DNA of 64,000 bases from Halioxenophilus aromaticivorans (GCF_042850945.1 NZ_AP031496.1:3658001-3722000), one strand, 5' to 3'. Counted from the first letter of the stretch, positions 18,156-27,757 are shown. The notes: a model not told the origin generated them from the sequence alone. A program made the numbers and translations.

Positions 18156-20234
18156 ATGCAGTTCTTTAATCGATCGTCCATTCGCAAAACCTTACAGTTA
18201 GTACTGCTCACTGTGAGTAGTGCCGCCCTGTTAATGGCTATTATCGGGTTCGCCATAAACGATTGGTACGTTTCTAAACAACAGCTGTACTCCCAACTGC
18301 GTTCGGAAGCGTCAATCATTGCTAATAACAGCATAGCCGCGTTAACCTTCGGCGATCTAGAGTCGGCTCAGAGAACCATCGCAAGCCTGAGAAACGAAAA
18401 CAATATTATCGCCGCAGCACTCTACTCCAGCGACAGCACTCTATTTGCCAAATTTGAAAACAAGCCTGGTTATCTTCCCCTAAAACCACTGAGCAATGGC
18501 CAAGGCGAGTACCAAGGCCTGCTGTATCAACAACTTGCTATCGCGTTAGACCAAGACAATATCGGCTCAATATTGTTATTAGCGGATCTCAGCCAGTGGC
18601 GGCATCAGCAATACGACCGCTTACTAACGGTGTTCAGCCTGTTTATATTGGCCCTTTTGGGCGCGCTTTTTATCGCCTCACGACTGCAGAACTTTGTGAC
18701 CCAGCCATTGATTTCATTGGCCAAAACGGTTCGCACCATCACCAAAAGCAAGGATTATCGACTGCGCGCTCAGGTATTGTCCAAAGATGAAATTGGCCTG
18801 TTAGCATCGGACTTTAATCAGATGCTAGACCAAATTCAGCTGCGTGATGAAAGCCTACGCCTTGCACAAGAACAGCTGGAAGAAAAAGTAAAAGAGCGAA
18901 CCCAAGAACTGCAAATACTGACCAAAGAGCTGCAACACCAAGCACACCACGATGCTCTAACCGGTTTGGCGAACCGAACCCACTTTGATGAGCGTTTACG
19001 CACCAGCATTGCGGGCGTGAACGACACGGGCGCTGGGTTTTCAGTGATGTTTTTGGACCTCGACCGGTTCAAAATGGTCAACGATACTTTGGGGCACGAT
19101 GTCGGCGACGCCCTGCTTGTGGCCATCGCACAGCGGTTAAAGGCCTGCTTAGGCGCTGAAGACACCTTGGCCCGATTGGGTGGCGATGAATTTGCGGTGC
19201 TATTAAACGATGCCAATCATGCCCACACACAGACCATAGCAACACAGCTCTTAACACAGGTGTGCAACCCCGTGGAGGTTAACGGTTACAACTTACAAAT
19301 GAGCACCAGTATCGGTGTTGCCATGGTTCCAAAAGACGGCTCAGACGTTGCCACAATACTTAAAAATGCCGATACCGCCATGTACCACTCGAAAGAATCC
19401 GGTCGCAATCGAGTGACATTTTTTAACCAAGATATGAACCTACGACTGGAACGACGGCTACTGCTGGAAAACCATCTACGCGATGCCATTGAGCAGAAAC
19501 AATTATCGGTTCACTACCAAGCCAAATGGTCCTGTGCGGAGCATCGATTAATTGGTGTTGAGGCCCTAGTGCGTTGGTTTCATCCAACCTTGGGTGAAGT
19601 GTCACCCGAGGAATTTGTGCCCTTGGCTGAAGAGTGCGGAGTGATCGTGGATATCGATCGCTACGTTATGAATTATGCCTGCCAAGACCTACTGGCTCTG
19701 CACACGATGGGCTTTACGGACTTGCAGCTTTCCGTTAACTTTTCGCCGCGTCACTTTTCCCAGCCCGACACAGCCAAAGCTGTAGCCGAAATTCTCCACA
19801 CCACAGGCTTTCCTGGCGCTAGATTAGAATTGGAAATTACCGAGAGCCTATTAGGCCCTGATACAGAGGATATCTACGAGCAATTGCAGGCGATTCACGC
19901 GCTAGGCGTAGAGATCTCCATCGACGACTTTGGCCGTGCCTACTCCTCGCTCAGCCGAATAAAGCAATTGCCATTACATACGTTAAAAATCGACCGAGAC
20001 TTTATCAGAGACCTTGGCCAAGATGCAGACGACGAAACCTTGGTTGTCACCATTATTACCATGGCCCACAATTTAAACTTGAAAGTTGTTGCAGAAGGTA
20101 TTGAGACAGAGGCTCAGTACCGATTCGTTGTCGAGAATAATTGCGACCTAGTGCAGGGCTTTTTATTCAGTAGGCCGGTGGAGTTTTCGCAGCTGTTGGG
20201 TTTAGTGAAACAACCCGGTGCGGTAAGAGGCTAA
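18156..20234 (+). CDS. YfiN-like membrane protein with CHASE8-HAMP-GGDEF-EAL domains
   Basis: The protein has 692 residues. A transmembrane helix (about 12-35) is followed by a periplasmic CHASE8-like domain (about 45-145, with NNSIAALTFGDLESAQRTIA), a second helix (about 155-175), HAMP, and a coiled coil around 230-265. The GGDEF domain has an intact GGDEF at 342-346. The inhibitory I-site position reads GAED instead of RxxD, so product inhibition may be lost. The EAL domain has EAL at 469-471, SVNFSPRHF, ELEIT, LKIDRDFI, AEGIET and QGFLF. Loop 6 reads DDFGRAYSS (590-598) where DDFGTGYSS is usual, so phosphodiesterase activity is likely but not certain. It is the last gene of the TBDR-YfiR operon and should turn a periplasmic signal into c-di-GMP change. 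Confidence 0.9.
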   Translation: MQFFNRSSIRKTLQLVLLTVSSAALLMAIIGFAINDWYVSKQQLYSQLRSEASIIANNSIAALTFGDLESAQRTIASLRNENNIIAAALYSSDSTLFAKFENKPGYLPLKPLSNGQGEYQGLLYQQLAIALDQDNIGSILLLADLSQWRHQQYDRLLTVFSLFILALLGALFIASRLQNFVTQPLISLAKTVRTITKSKDYRLRAQVLSKDEIGLLASDFNQMLDQIQLRDESLRLAQEQLEEKVKERTQELQILTKELQHQAHHDALTGLANRTHFDERLRTSIAGVNDTGAGFSVMFLDLDRFKMVNDTLGHDVGDALLVAIAQRLKACLGAEDTLARLGGDEFAVLLNDANHAHTQTIATQLLTQVCNPVEVNGYNLQMSTSIGVAMVPKDGSDVATILKNADTAMYHSKESGRNRVTFFNQDMNLRLERRLLLENHLRDAIEQKQLSVHYQAKWSCAEHRLIGVEALVRWFHPTLGEVSPEEFVPLAEECGVIVDIDRYVMNYACQDLLALHTMGFTDLQLSVNFSPRHFSQPDTAKAVAEILHTTGFPGARLELEITESLLGPDTEDIYEQLQAIHALGVEISIDDFGRAYSSLSRIKQLPLHTLKIDRDFIRDLGQDADDETLVVTIITMAHNLNLKVVAEGIETEAQYRFVVENNCDLVQGFLFSRPVEFSQLLGLVKQPGAVRG

Positions 20235-20397
20235 CGTGCGTTAGCTATTTAAAGCCGTTGGCTTCGGCAAGAAGAGTCGGCTAGCTCGTCAGCCTAAAAC
20301 GGCACTCCTGCTATTGTAGGCTGCGAACTGCATGGTTTTTCTCACCAAGTCAAAGACTTGGGCCAGAGTGCAAGCGCTGGAGAGCCAGCCTGCAAAA

Positions 20398-21576
20398 TTA
20401 GAAACAATCCCCAGGAATATAAATAACACCTTCCATCAAACGCCGTGCACTGCGGCTCATAATGGCTTTTGTTGCCGTCCATTCGCCATCCACTTGTTTG
20501 GCTTCGGCACCTACCTTTAATGTACCAGATGGGTGACCAAAGCGTACCGAGTTGCGTTGTCCGCCGCCGGCCGCGAGATTTACCAAGGTGCCAGGAATGG
20601 CCGCTGCCGTGCCGATGGCCACCGCCGCCGTACCCATCATAGCGTGGTGCAACTTACCCATGGAAAGCGCACGTACGCAAAGGTCTATGTCGTCCTTGGT
20701 GACCGCCTTACCACTGGAAGAGGTGTATTCTGTGGCTGGCGCCACAAAGGCAATCTTCGGTGTATGCTGACGCGCAGCGGCCTCTTCCACCGAGTTAATC
20801 AGACCCATTTTAATGGCGCCGTGGGCGCGAAGGGTTTCAAAAAATGCCAACTTTTCAGGATCGCTGTTGATAGCCTCCCGCAGTTCAGTACCGGTGTAGC
20901 CGATATCCGCGGCGTTGACGAATATGGTAGGAATACCGGCGTTGATCATGGTGGCCTTTAAGGTACCTATGCCGGGTACTTCCAAGTCATCCACCAGATT
21001 GCCTGTGGGAAACATAGAACCCTCGCCATCGGCAGGATCCATAAATTCAATTTCGACTTCAGCCGCTGGAAAGGTCACTCCATCCAACTCGAAAGTGCCG
21101 GTTTCTTGTACCTGACCACTGGTAATAGGCACATTGGCGATGATGGTTTTTTTGATATTTTTTTGCCAAATGCGAATTACCGCGATACCATTTTCTGGGA
21201 TTCGATCCGCATCAACCAGGCCATTGTTGATGGCGAAAGCGCCCACCGCCGCGGTTAAATTGCCGCAGTTACCACTCCAATCAACAAAGGCCTTATCGAT
21301 GGACACTTGGCCAAATAGATAGTCGACATCGTGATCCGGCTGTTCGCTCTTGCTTAAAATAACCGTTTTACTGGTACTGGAAGTGGCACCACCCATGCCG
21401 TCAATCTGTGCGCCATAGGGGTCTGGGCTGCCAATGGTTCGCAACAAGATTTTATCTCGCGCCTGACCCGGCCGTTGGGCCACCTGGGGCAAATCGGAAA
21501 GGCTGAAAAACACACCTTTGGAGGTGCCGCCACGCATATAGGTTGCGGGAATTTTTATCTGAGGGGTTGAAGCCAT
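20398..21576 (-). CDS. prpF: 2-methylaconitate cis-trans isomerase PrpF
   Basis: The 392-residue protein belongs to the PrpF/diaminopimelate-epimerase fold. It has the N-terminal PATYMRGGTSKGVFF motif and central GNCGNLTAAVGAFAINNGLV, both typical of PrpF. It isomerises the 2-methylaconitate made by AcnD so that hydratases can finish the 2-methylcitrate cycle. The ATG at 21576 has AAGGGA seven bases upstream; upstream in-frame codons read into the intergenic spacer. It is the last gene of the prp operon, 111 bases after acnD. The convergent neighbour is the GGDEF-EAL gene. Confidence 0.93.
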   Translation of the reverse strand: MASTPQIKIPATYMRGGTSKGVFFSLSDLPQVAQRPGQARDKILLRTIGSPDPYGAQIDGMGGATSSTSKTVILSKSEQPDHDVDYLFGQVSIDKAFVDWSGNCGNLTAAVGAFAINNGLVDADRIPENGIAVIRIWQKNIKKTIIANVPITSGQVQETGTFELDGVTFPAAEVEIEFMDPADGEGSMFPTGNLVDDLEVPGIGTLKATMINAGIPTIFVNAADIGYTGTELREAINSDPEKLAFFETLRAHGAIKMGLINSVEEAAARQHTPKIAFVAPATEYTSSSGKAVTKDDIDLCVRALSMGKLHHAMMGTAAVAIGTAAAIPGTLVNLAAGGGQRNSVRFGHPSGTLKVGAEAKQVDGEWTATKAIMSRSARRLMEGVIYIPGDCF

Positions 21577-21687
21577 GTTAAATCCCTTATCGTTAAATCG
21601 GAAAAATAAAACCCGATACGCACTCGCGTATCGGGTTGCGGGCCGGGCGTGCACAATACACTCGCCCGCACAATGCGCTTAATACGT

Positions 21688-24291
21688 CTAAGCGCTGGCT
21701 GAATCCAAAAAGTCTTTGGCAAAACGTTGCAACACACCGCCGGCTTGATAAATGGAGACCTCCGCCGCGGTGTCTAAACGGCAGGTAACGGGCACTCGCT
21801 CTACCTCTCCGTTAGCACGATTAACCACTAACGTGAGTTCGGCTCTGGGTGATAATTCGCCTTCCACATCGTAGGTTTCGGTGCCGTTTAAGCCCAGGGT
21901 TTTACGCGTGGTGCCGGCTTTAAATTCCAGCGGCAACACACCCATACCCACCAGGTTGGTGCGGTGAATTCGCTCAAACCCTTCTGCGGCAATGGCTTCT
22001 ACGCCGGCTAAGCGTACCCCTTTAGCGGCCCAGTCTCGTGACGATCCCTGGCCATAATCGGCGCCAGCTACAATAATCAACGGTTGCTTGCGCTCCATGT
22101 AGGTCTCAATGGCCTCCCACATGCGCATCACCTTACCCTCTGGCTCTAAGCGAGTCAGCGAGCCCTGCTTAACCTCACCATCGACAACCGCCATTTCGTT
22201 GATTAACTTGGGGTTGGCAAAGGTAGCGCGCTGAGCGGTGAGGTGGTCACCACGGTGGGTGGCGTAGGAGTTGAAGTCTTCCTCCGGCAACCCCATTTTG
22301 GCCAAATACTCACCGGCCGCACTGCTGGGCAAAATAGCGTTGGAAGGCGACAAGTGATCGGTGGTGATGTTATCTGGTAACACCGCCAACGGGCGCATGC
22401 CTTTCAGTGTTCGCTCTCCGGCCAAAGCGCCTTCCCAATAAGGTGGCCGGCGAATGTAGGTACTCTGCGGACGCCAGTCATAAAGCGGGCTTTCGGCTTC
22501 TTCAATGGCGCCTAGGTCAAACATCGGAATATAAATCTGATTAAACTGCTCGGGCTTCACAAACTCGCCCACAATAGCGTCGATCTCTTCATCCGTTGGC
22601 CACAGATCTTTAAGCGTAATATCGTTACCGCTGGCGTCGGTACCCAAAACGTCTTGCTCAATATCAAAGCGAACGGTACCGGCAATAGCGTAGGCCACTA
22701 CTAACGGCGGCGACGCCAGGAACGCTTGTTTGGCATAGGGGTGAATTCGACCATCAAAATTACGGTTACCAGATAGTACTGCGGTAGCATAGAGATCCCG
22801 GTCTATGATTTCTTGCTGAATTTTTGGATCCAACGCACCGCTCATACCGTTACAGGTGGTACAGGCGTAGGCGACAATGCCGAAGCCCAGTTTCTCTAGC
22901 TCAGGCAATAAACCCGACTCTTCCAAGTACAACTTGGCAACCTTGGAACCCGGTGCAAAAGAGGATTTAACCCAAGGCTTGCGTATTAAGCCCAGTTCGT
23001 TGGCTTTTTTCGCCAACAAACCTGCGGCTACAACATTGCGTGGATTGGAAGTATTGGTACAGCTGGTAATAGCCGCAATAATGACCGCGCCATCGGGCAG
23101 TTTGCCTTCTTTCTCTTCGGCTTGGGCGGCGTCTAGGCCAGCCGCAATACCTCGGTCGTGCAGCGCAGTGGTCGGTAATCGGCGGTGTGGGTTGGAGGGG
23201 CCAGCCATATTGCGAGTTACGGTGGACAAATCGAACTCCAACACGCGCTCGTATTTAGCCTCTGTTAGGTCATCAGCCCAAAGGCCGGTGGTTTTGGCAT
23301 AATTTTCTACCAATTTCACCTGCTCCGCCTCTCGGCCGGTGAGGGTTAGATAATCCAAGGTTTGCTGATCGATATAAAACATTCCCGCGGTGGCGCCGAA
23401 TTCTGGCGTCATGTTGGAAATAGTGGCGCGGTCACCAATAGTAAGGCTGTCAGCGCCTTCACCAAAGAATTCCAAGTAGGCCCCTACCACTCGCTCTTGG
23501 CGCAAAAACTCAGTAATGGCCAAAACAATATCCGTGGCAGTGATGCCGGGTTGACGCTTACCGGTTAATTTGACGCCAACAATATCGGGTAGGCGCATCA
23601 TGGAGGGCAAGCCCAACATAACGGTTTCTGCTTCCAGGCCACCCACACCAATGGCAATTACGCCTAGCGAGTCGACGTGTGGCGTGTGGCTGTCGGTACC
23701 CACGCAGGTATCTGGGAAAGCAACACCGTCGCGCGATTGAATAACCGGCGACATTTTCTCTAGGTTGATTTGGTGCATGATGCCGTTACCCGCAGGAATA
23801 ACATCAACATTTTTAAACGCGGTTTTGGTCCACTCAATAAAATGAAAGCGATCTTCGTTGCGGCGATCTTCGATATCACGGTTTTTCTGGAAGGCATCCG
23901 GCTCAAAACCACCGTGCTCTACGGATAGGGAGTGGTCGACAATAAGCTGAGTGGGTACTACCGGATTTACCAGATAGGGATCACCGCCTTTATCAGCAAT
24001 GGCATCGCGCAGGCCGGCCAAGTCAACCAACGCGGTTTGACCAAGAATATCGTGGCATACCACACGGGCCGGATACCAAGGAAAATCCAGATCCCGCTTG
24101 CGTTCAATCAACTGTTTCAAACTGTCAGTTAGGCTCTCCGGTTCGCAGCGGCGAACCAATTGCTCCGCTAACACTCGTGAAGTGTAAGGCAGAGTTTTAT
24201 AGCTGCCGGGCGCAATGGCTTCAACTGCGGCACGAGTATCGAAATAATCCAGGTCGGTACCCGGTAGTTGCTTACGATATTCAGTGTTCAT
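21688..24291 (-). CDS. acnD: Fe/S-dependent 2-methylisocitrate dehydratase AcnD
   Basis: The 867-residue enzyme is of the aconitase A family. Iron-sulfur ligands are visible as ITSCTNTSNP (one Cys) and ACTTCNGMSG (CxxC). The swivel domain near the C-terminus has GADYGQGSSRDWAAKG. Its place between prpC and prpF, rather than next to citrate genes, identifies it as AcnD, the 2-methylcitrate dehydratase that requires PrpF. MNTEYRK at 24291 is chosen as the start because AcnD proteins begin this way. Two further in-frame ATG/start codons lie upstream, and the ribosome-binding site is weak in each case. A 390-base gap separates it from prpC, so it may have a second promoter. Confidence 0.92.
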   Translation of the reverse strand: MNTEYRKQLPGTDLDYFDTRAAVEAIAPGSYKTLPYTSRVLAEQLVRRCEPESLTDSLKQLIERKRDLDFPWYPARVVCHDILGQTALVDLAGLRDAIADKGGDPYLVNPVVPTQLIVDHSLSVEHGGFEPDAFQKNRDIEDRRNEDRFHFIEWTKTAFKNVDVIPAGNGIMHQINLEKMSPVIQSRDGVAFPDTCVGTDSHTPHVDSLGVIAIGVGGLEAETVMLGLPSMMRLPDIVGVKLTGKRQPGITATDIVLAITEFLRQERVVGAYLEFFGEGADSLTIGDRATISNMTPEFGATAGMFYIDQQTLDYLTLTGREAEQVKLVENYAKTTGLWADDLTEAKYERVLEFDLSTVTRNMAGPSNPHRRLPTTALHDRGIAAGLDAAQAEEKEGKLPDGAVIIAAITSCTNTSNPRNVVAAGLLAKKANELGLIRKPWVKSSFAPGSKVAKLYLEESGLLPELEKLGFGIVAYACTTCNGMSGALDPKIQQEIIDRDLYATAVLSGNRNFDGRIHPYAKQAFLASPPLVVAYAIAGTVRFDIEQDVLGTDASGNDITLKDLWPTDEEIDAIVGEFVKPEQFNQIYIPMFDLGAIEEAESPLYDWRPQSTYIRRPPYWEGALAGERTLKGMRPLAVLPDNITTDHLSPSNAILPSSAAGEYLAKMGLPEEDFNSYATHRGDHLTAQRATFANPKLINEMAVVDGEVKQGSLTRLEPEGKVMRMWEAIETYMERKQPLIIVAGADYGQGSSRDWAAKGVRLAGVEAIAAEGFERIHRTNLVGMGVLPLEFKAGTTRKTLGLNGTETYDVEGELSPRAELTLVVNRANGEVERVPVTCRLDTAAEVSIYQAGGVLQRFAKDFLDSASA

Positions 24292-24734
24292 AATTATCAT
24301 ACTCAGGTGAGTGTACGGTTTAAAATAATACGCTAGCACCACATAAAGATAAGTGATGCAGCCAAAACCAACTTGCTACAGACTCACTGCAACGATGGCT
24401 AATACTTTGGTTTATTTAGACTTTTTTGTTACTGGCAATCATCCTGGCGACATATTGACTGTGTTGCTGAACAATAAGAATCTACGCCAGCCGCAATTAA
24501 CAGTAAAAAGTAACGGCTAGAAGTAACAGCAACAAGCAAAACTCATTAGCAATAACAGTCAGCGCTTGCGCAGGTTTTAGGAAACGCCTATCGGCATACG
24601 TACAAAGGCTGACTTAAAACAACGATTAAGGGCGGCAACTTCTATTCATCACAATATAGTAATCAGTACTCAGTAATCGATGTTTGCGGTAATGCCGCCC
24701 CAGGATGAACCGGGCGGCATACCACTGCTCGCAA
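24292..24734. other. Gap between prpC and acnD
   Basis: The region holds no gene. A hairpin occurs next to the prpC stop. The remainder is AT-rich around 24400-24660 and could contain a promoter for acnD-prpF, but none is clear enough to place. Confidence 0.35.
24692..24720 (-). terminator. Hairpin after prpC
   Basis: A perfect 9-bp GC-rich stem (ATGCCGCCC / GGGCGGCAT) with an 11-base loop lies 14 bases past the prpC stop codon. No T-tract follows on the minus strand. It is therefore more likely an mRNA-stabilising or partial-termination structure that lowers acnD-prpF expression than a full terminator. Confidence 0.4.
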
Positions 24735-25877
24735 TTAACGCTGTGCGATTGGCGTAACCTTACGTAGATCTTCACCGGTGTATTCGGCCGATGGACGAAT
24801 AATTCGGTTGTCGGCGCGCTGCTCCATTACGTGAGCAGCCCAACCGGTTAAACGCGACATCACAAAGATTGGCGTAAACAACTTGGTGGGAATACCCATA
24901 AAATGGTAGGCAGATGCGTGGAAGAAATCTGCGTTACAGAATAGTTTTTTCTCGCGCCACATAACTTCTTCGCAACGAACAGATACCGGGTAAAGGGTGG
25001 TATCACCAACATCGGCGGCCAGTTTTTCGGACCAAGCTTTAATAATTTCGTTACGAGGATCACTGGTAGAATAAATCGCGTGGCCGAAGCCCATGATTTT
25101 TTCTTTTCGCTCCAGCTTGCCCATCATCTCGCGTTCTGCTTCTTCGGCAGAAGTCCAGTTTTCGATCATGTCCATGGCCGCTTCGTTGGCGCCACCGTGC
25201 AGTGGGCCACGCAGAGAACCAATGGCGGCAGTAATACAGCTGTGGATGTCGGATAGCGTAGATGCACACACCCGAGCGGTGAAAGTTGACGCATTAAATT
25301 CATGCTCGGCGTACAGAATAAGCGACACGTTCATAACGCGTTCGTGCAGCTCATTGGGCTTTTCGCCACGCAACATATGCAGGAAATGCGCACCGATGGA
25401 ATCGTCGTCGGTTTCGGTTTCAACTTTAACGCCGTCGTGGCTATAACGATACCAATAGCAAATTATGGATGGGAAAGCCGCCACCATTCGATCGGTGCAT
25501 TCCATTTCTTGAGGAAATTCACCCATAACGGAGGTATCTTCTTGCTCCAAATTACCCAACATAGAACAGCCGGTACGCATAACGTCCATTGGGTGAGCAT
25601 CTTTAGGAATTCGCTCCAACACTTCTTTTAGCGCCGCCGGCAAGCCGCGCATACGTTTTAATTGATTTTTATAGGCATCCAACTCGGCTTGGTTTGGTAA
25701 TTTCCCTTTTAAAATTAAATAGGCAACTTCTTCAAACTCACAGTTTTCGGCTAGGTCTTTTACATCGTAGCCACGGTACGTTAAGCCAGAACCAGAAACC
25801 CCAACGGTAGACAAAGCAGTTTTACCTGCAACCTGGCCACGTAGCCCCGCGCCTTCTAGTTTTTTACCTTCTGCCAT
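24735..25877 (-). CDS. prpC: 2-methylcitrate synthase PrpC
   Basis: The 380-residue enzyme is of the citrate synthase fold. Catalytic residues sit in GPLHGGANEAAM (His), GFGHAIYSTSDPR (His) and NADFFHASAYHFMGIP (Asp). The size and the PrpC-type N-terminus (GKTALSTVGVSGSGLTYRGYDVKDLA) separate it from the longer citrate synthase GltA. It condenses propionyl-CoA with oxaloacetate. AAGGGG precedes the ATG. It lies between prpB (93 bases) and acnD in the propionate-degradation operon. Confidence 0.93.
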   Translation of the reverse strand: MAEGKKLEGAGLRGQVAGKTALSTVGVSGSGLTYRGYDVKDLAENCEFEEVAYLILKGKLPNQAELDAYKNQLKRMRGLPAALKEVLERIPKDAHPMDVMRTGCSMLGNLEQEDTSVMGEFPQEMECTDRMVAAFPSIICYWYRYSHDGVKVETETDDDSIGAHFLHMLRGEKPNELHERVMNVSLILYAEHEFNASTFTARVCASTLSDIHSCITAAIGSLRGPLHGGANEAAMDMIENWTSAEEAEREMMGKLERKEKIMGFGHAIYSTSDPRNEIIKAWSEKLAADVGDTTLYPVSVRCEEVMWREKKLFCNADFFHASAYHFMGIPTKLFTPIFVMSRLTGWAAHVMEQRADNRIIRPSAEYTGEDLRKVTPIAQR

Positions 25878-25970
25878 GGTTTTACCCCTTTTAAATTTGC
25901 ACTTTAATTAATAATGGTGAAAACGTTTTATTAGCGACAATAAGAACAACCGCCCTAACAGTGCTCAGGC

Positions 25971-26861
25971 TTATTTATTTTTACCCTGAGCAAACAACTC
26001 ATCCAGCTTGCGTTCGTAGTCGTGATAACCAAGGTAATCGTAGAGTTCCATGCGAGTTTGCATCATGTCAACCACCGCCCGTTGATCTCCATCCTTAAGG
26101 ATGGCTCTGTAAACGGTTTCAGCCGCTTTATTCATCGCCCGGAAGGCGGAAAGTGGGTACAACACCATGGCGGCTCCCCACTCACCCAATTCTTTTCGAT
26201 TCCATAACTCCGTTTGTCCAAATTCGGTGATGTTGGCTAGGATCGGAACATTTAGCGCCTCAGAGAAAGCTCGGTAGTGCTCTTCAGTTTTTACCGCCTC
26301 TGCAAAAATGCCATCTGCGCCAGCCTCTACGTAGGCCTGAGCACGTTCTATCGCGGCATCCAAGCCCTCTTGTGCAAACGCATCGGTACGAGCCATTAAA
26401 AAGAAGTCTGGGTCGGTCTTCGCATCTACCGCGGCTTTAATTCGATCAGCCATTTCTGCGGTGGAAACGATTTCTTTATTAGGTCTGTGGCCACAACGCT
26501 TTTGGGCCACCTGGTCTTCTATGTGAACCGCCGCGGCACCCGCTTTAATCATGTCTTTTACTGTTTTGGCGATATTAAAAGCACCACCCCAACCAGTATC
26601 GATATCCACCAACAACGGCAAGCTGGAGGCGGCTGTGATGCGCTGAACATCAACAATGACATCGTTTAGGGAAGTCATACCAAGATCTGGCAGACCATAG
26701 GAGGCGTTGGCAACACCGCCGCCGGACAAATAAATAGCTTGGTGGCCAATTTGCTCCGCCATCATCGCGGCGTAAGGATTAATGGTGCCAACAATCTGTA
26801 ACGGTTTATTTTCTTCTAACGCTTTGCGAAAGCGTGCTCCGGGCGATTGCAATGTTGCCAT
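25971..26861 (-). CDS. prpB: 2-methylisocitrate lyase PrpB
   Basis: The 296-residue enzyme is of the isocitrate lyase/PEP mutase superfamily. The signature KRCGH (residues 121-125, in AQKRCGHRPNKE) and metal-binding DIDTGWGG near 86-93 are intact. It cleaves 2-methylisocitrate to succinate and pyruvate, the final step of the 2-methylcitrate cycle. It starts five bases after the stop of the GntR regulator gene, so the two are co-transcribed. Confidence 0.94.
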   Translation of the reverse strand: MATLQSPGARFRKALEENKPLQIVGTINPYAAMMAEQIGHQAIYLSGGGVANASYGLPDLGMTSLNDVIVDVQRITAASSLPLLVDIDTGWGGAFNIAKTVKDMIKAGAAAVHIEDQVAQKRCGHRPNKEIVSTAEMADRIKAAVDAKTDPDFFLMARTDAFAQEGLDAAIERAQAYVEAGADGIFAEAVKTEEHYRAFSEALNVPILANITEFGQTELWNRKELGEWGAAMVLYPLSAFRAMNKAAETVYRAILKDGDQRAVVDMMQTRMELYDYLGYHDYERKLDELFAQGKNK

Positions 26862-26866
26862 AGTGA

Positions 26867-27526
26867 TTAGCTCTTTAGTTGTTTTTCAATGTTTTCACGA
26901 GCGCGAACGATATGCTTACGCATAATCAGCTCTGCCAACTCTTCGTCTCTCTGCTCTAGCGCCAGCACCAAGTGCTGGTGCTCTTTAAATGCGTTGTGCG
27001 AACGTGAGGGTTGTAGGGCCGCTTGATAACGGTACATTCGTATTAAGTAGTACAGCTCTTCACACAAGGTATGAATCAGCATTTGATTACCACTGCTTTG
27101 AATGACTTGGTAATGAAAATCTATGTCGACATCAGCTTGCAGATAAGCACCACCGCTGGTCGCCATGTGCTTCTGGGCCAAATCCAACAAGTGCTTAAGT
27201 TTATCGACGCCCTCGTCGGTAATATTGCGTGCCGCCAGTGCCGCGGCCTTACCTTCTAGGGCTTCTCGGATGTGATATATCTCTATGACCTGGGGGAGTT
27301 CTAGGGTGGTGACTCGCACCCCACCCCGAGGTACATACTTTACCAACTTCATGCTCTCCAGGCGGCGAATCGCCTCCCTTAGAGGGCCTCGGCTGATGCT
27401 GTACTCTTTGGCTAACTTGGGCTCACTCAGCTTGGTCCCGGGCTTTATCTCGCCACAGACGATGGCGTTTCTCAACGTCTCCGTGATGTGGCTGCCCAGT
27501 GTATTCTCAGTTGCGCCAATGGCCAT
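26867..27526 (-). CDS. GntR/FadR-type transcriptional regulator of the prp operon
   Basis: The 219-residue protein has a winged helix-turn-helix (about 10-75; AKEYSISRGPLREAIRRLES is the recognition part). An FCD-type effector domain (about 80-215) shows IEIYHIREALEGKAA and later VLALEQRDEELAELIMRKH. The start at 27526 is chosen because the domain begins there and GGAG/AGG elements precede it. An upstream TTG-type extension of 40 residues lacks domain similarity. It is the first gene of the prp operon. This arrangement, a GntR regulator fused in transcription to prpB, replaces the sigma-54-dependent PrpR of enterobacteria. The likely effector is a methylcitrate-cycle intermediate (inference). 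Confidence 0.88.
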   Translation of the reverse strand: MAIGATENTLGSHITETLRNAIVCGEIKPGTKLSEPKLAKEYSISRGPLREAIRRLESMKLVKYVPRGGVRVTTLELPQVIEIYHIREALEGKAAALAARNITDEGVDKLKHLLDLAQKHMATSGGAYLQADVDIDFHYQVIQSSGNQMLIHTLCEELYYLIRMYRYQAALQPSRSHNAFKEHQHLVLALEQRDEELAELIMRKHIVRARENIEKQLKS

Positions 27527-27687
27527 AGTGTTTTGCCTGCTCCGCGAGCTTGATGCTCTTTTAGATAACGCTAAACAAGGCGGTAACCTACCGCTTACGT
27601 CCAGTGCAGCGTCGGTGTCAGTAATCGGCTTAGGGTAGATGTCCACGCGGCTATGCGCTAATGGGAACCTTATCTGCAGGACTCATT

Positions 27688-27697
27688 CTGTCGACAA
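27688..27697. promoter_or_regulatory. Candidate GntR operator O1
   Basis: CTGTCGACAA matches nine of ten positions of the perfect palindrome TTGTCGACAA found at 27815. It lies about 25-35 bases downstream of the predicted prp transcription start, where a bound repressor would block elongation. Confidence 0.5.
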
Positions 27698-27728
27698 ATA
27701 GCCCAGCCATAAGCAAATAACGGCGTGA

Positions 27729-27757
27729 ATTATAGTGAAAGGAAAGTTTTTTGTCTA
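27729..27757 (-). promoter_or_regulatory. Predicted sigma-70 promoter of the prp operon
   Basis: On the minus strand, TAGACA (27757-27752) and a perfect TATAAT (27734-27729) are separated by exactly 17 bases. Transcription would start near 27722, about 195 bases before the regulator start codon. The -35 box lies inside one of three palindromic operator candidates. Confidence 0.65.

Noticed and set aside
21688..24291. Housekeeping aconitase AcnA
   Set aside because: The enzyme lies between prpC and prpF, and PrpF is required only by the AcnD type, so AcnD is the better call.
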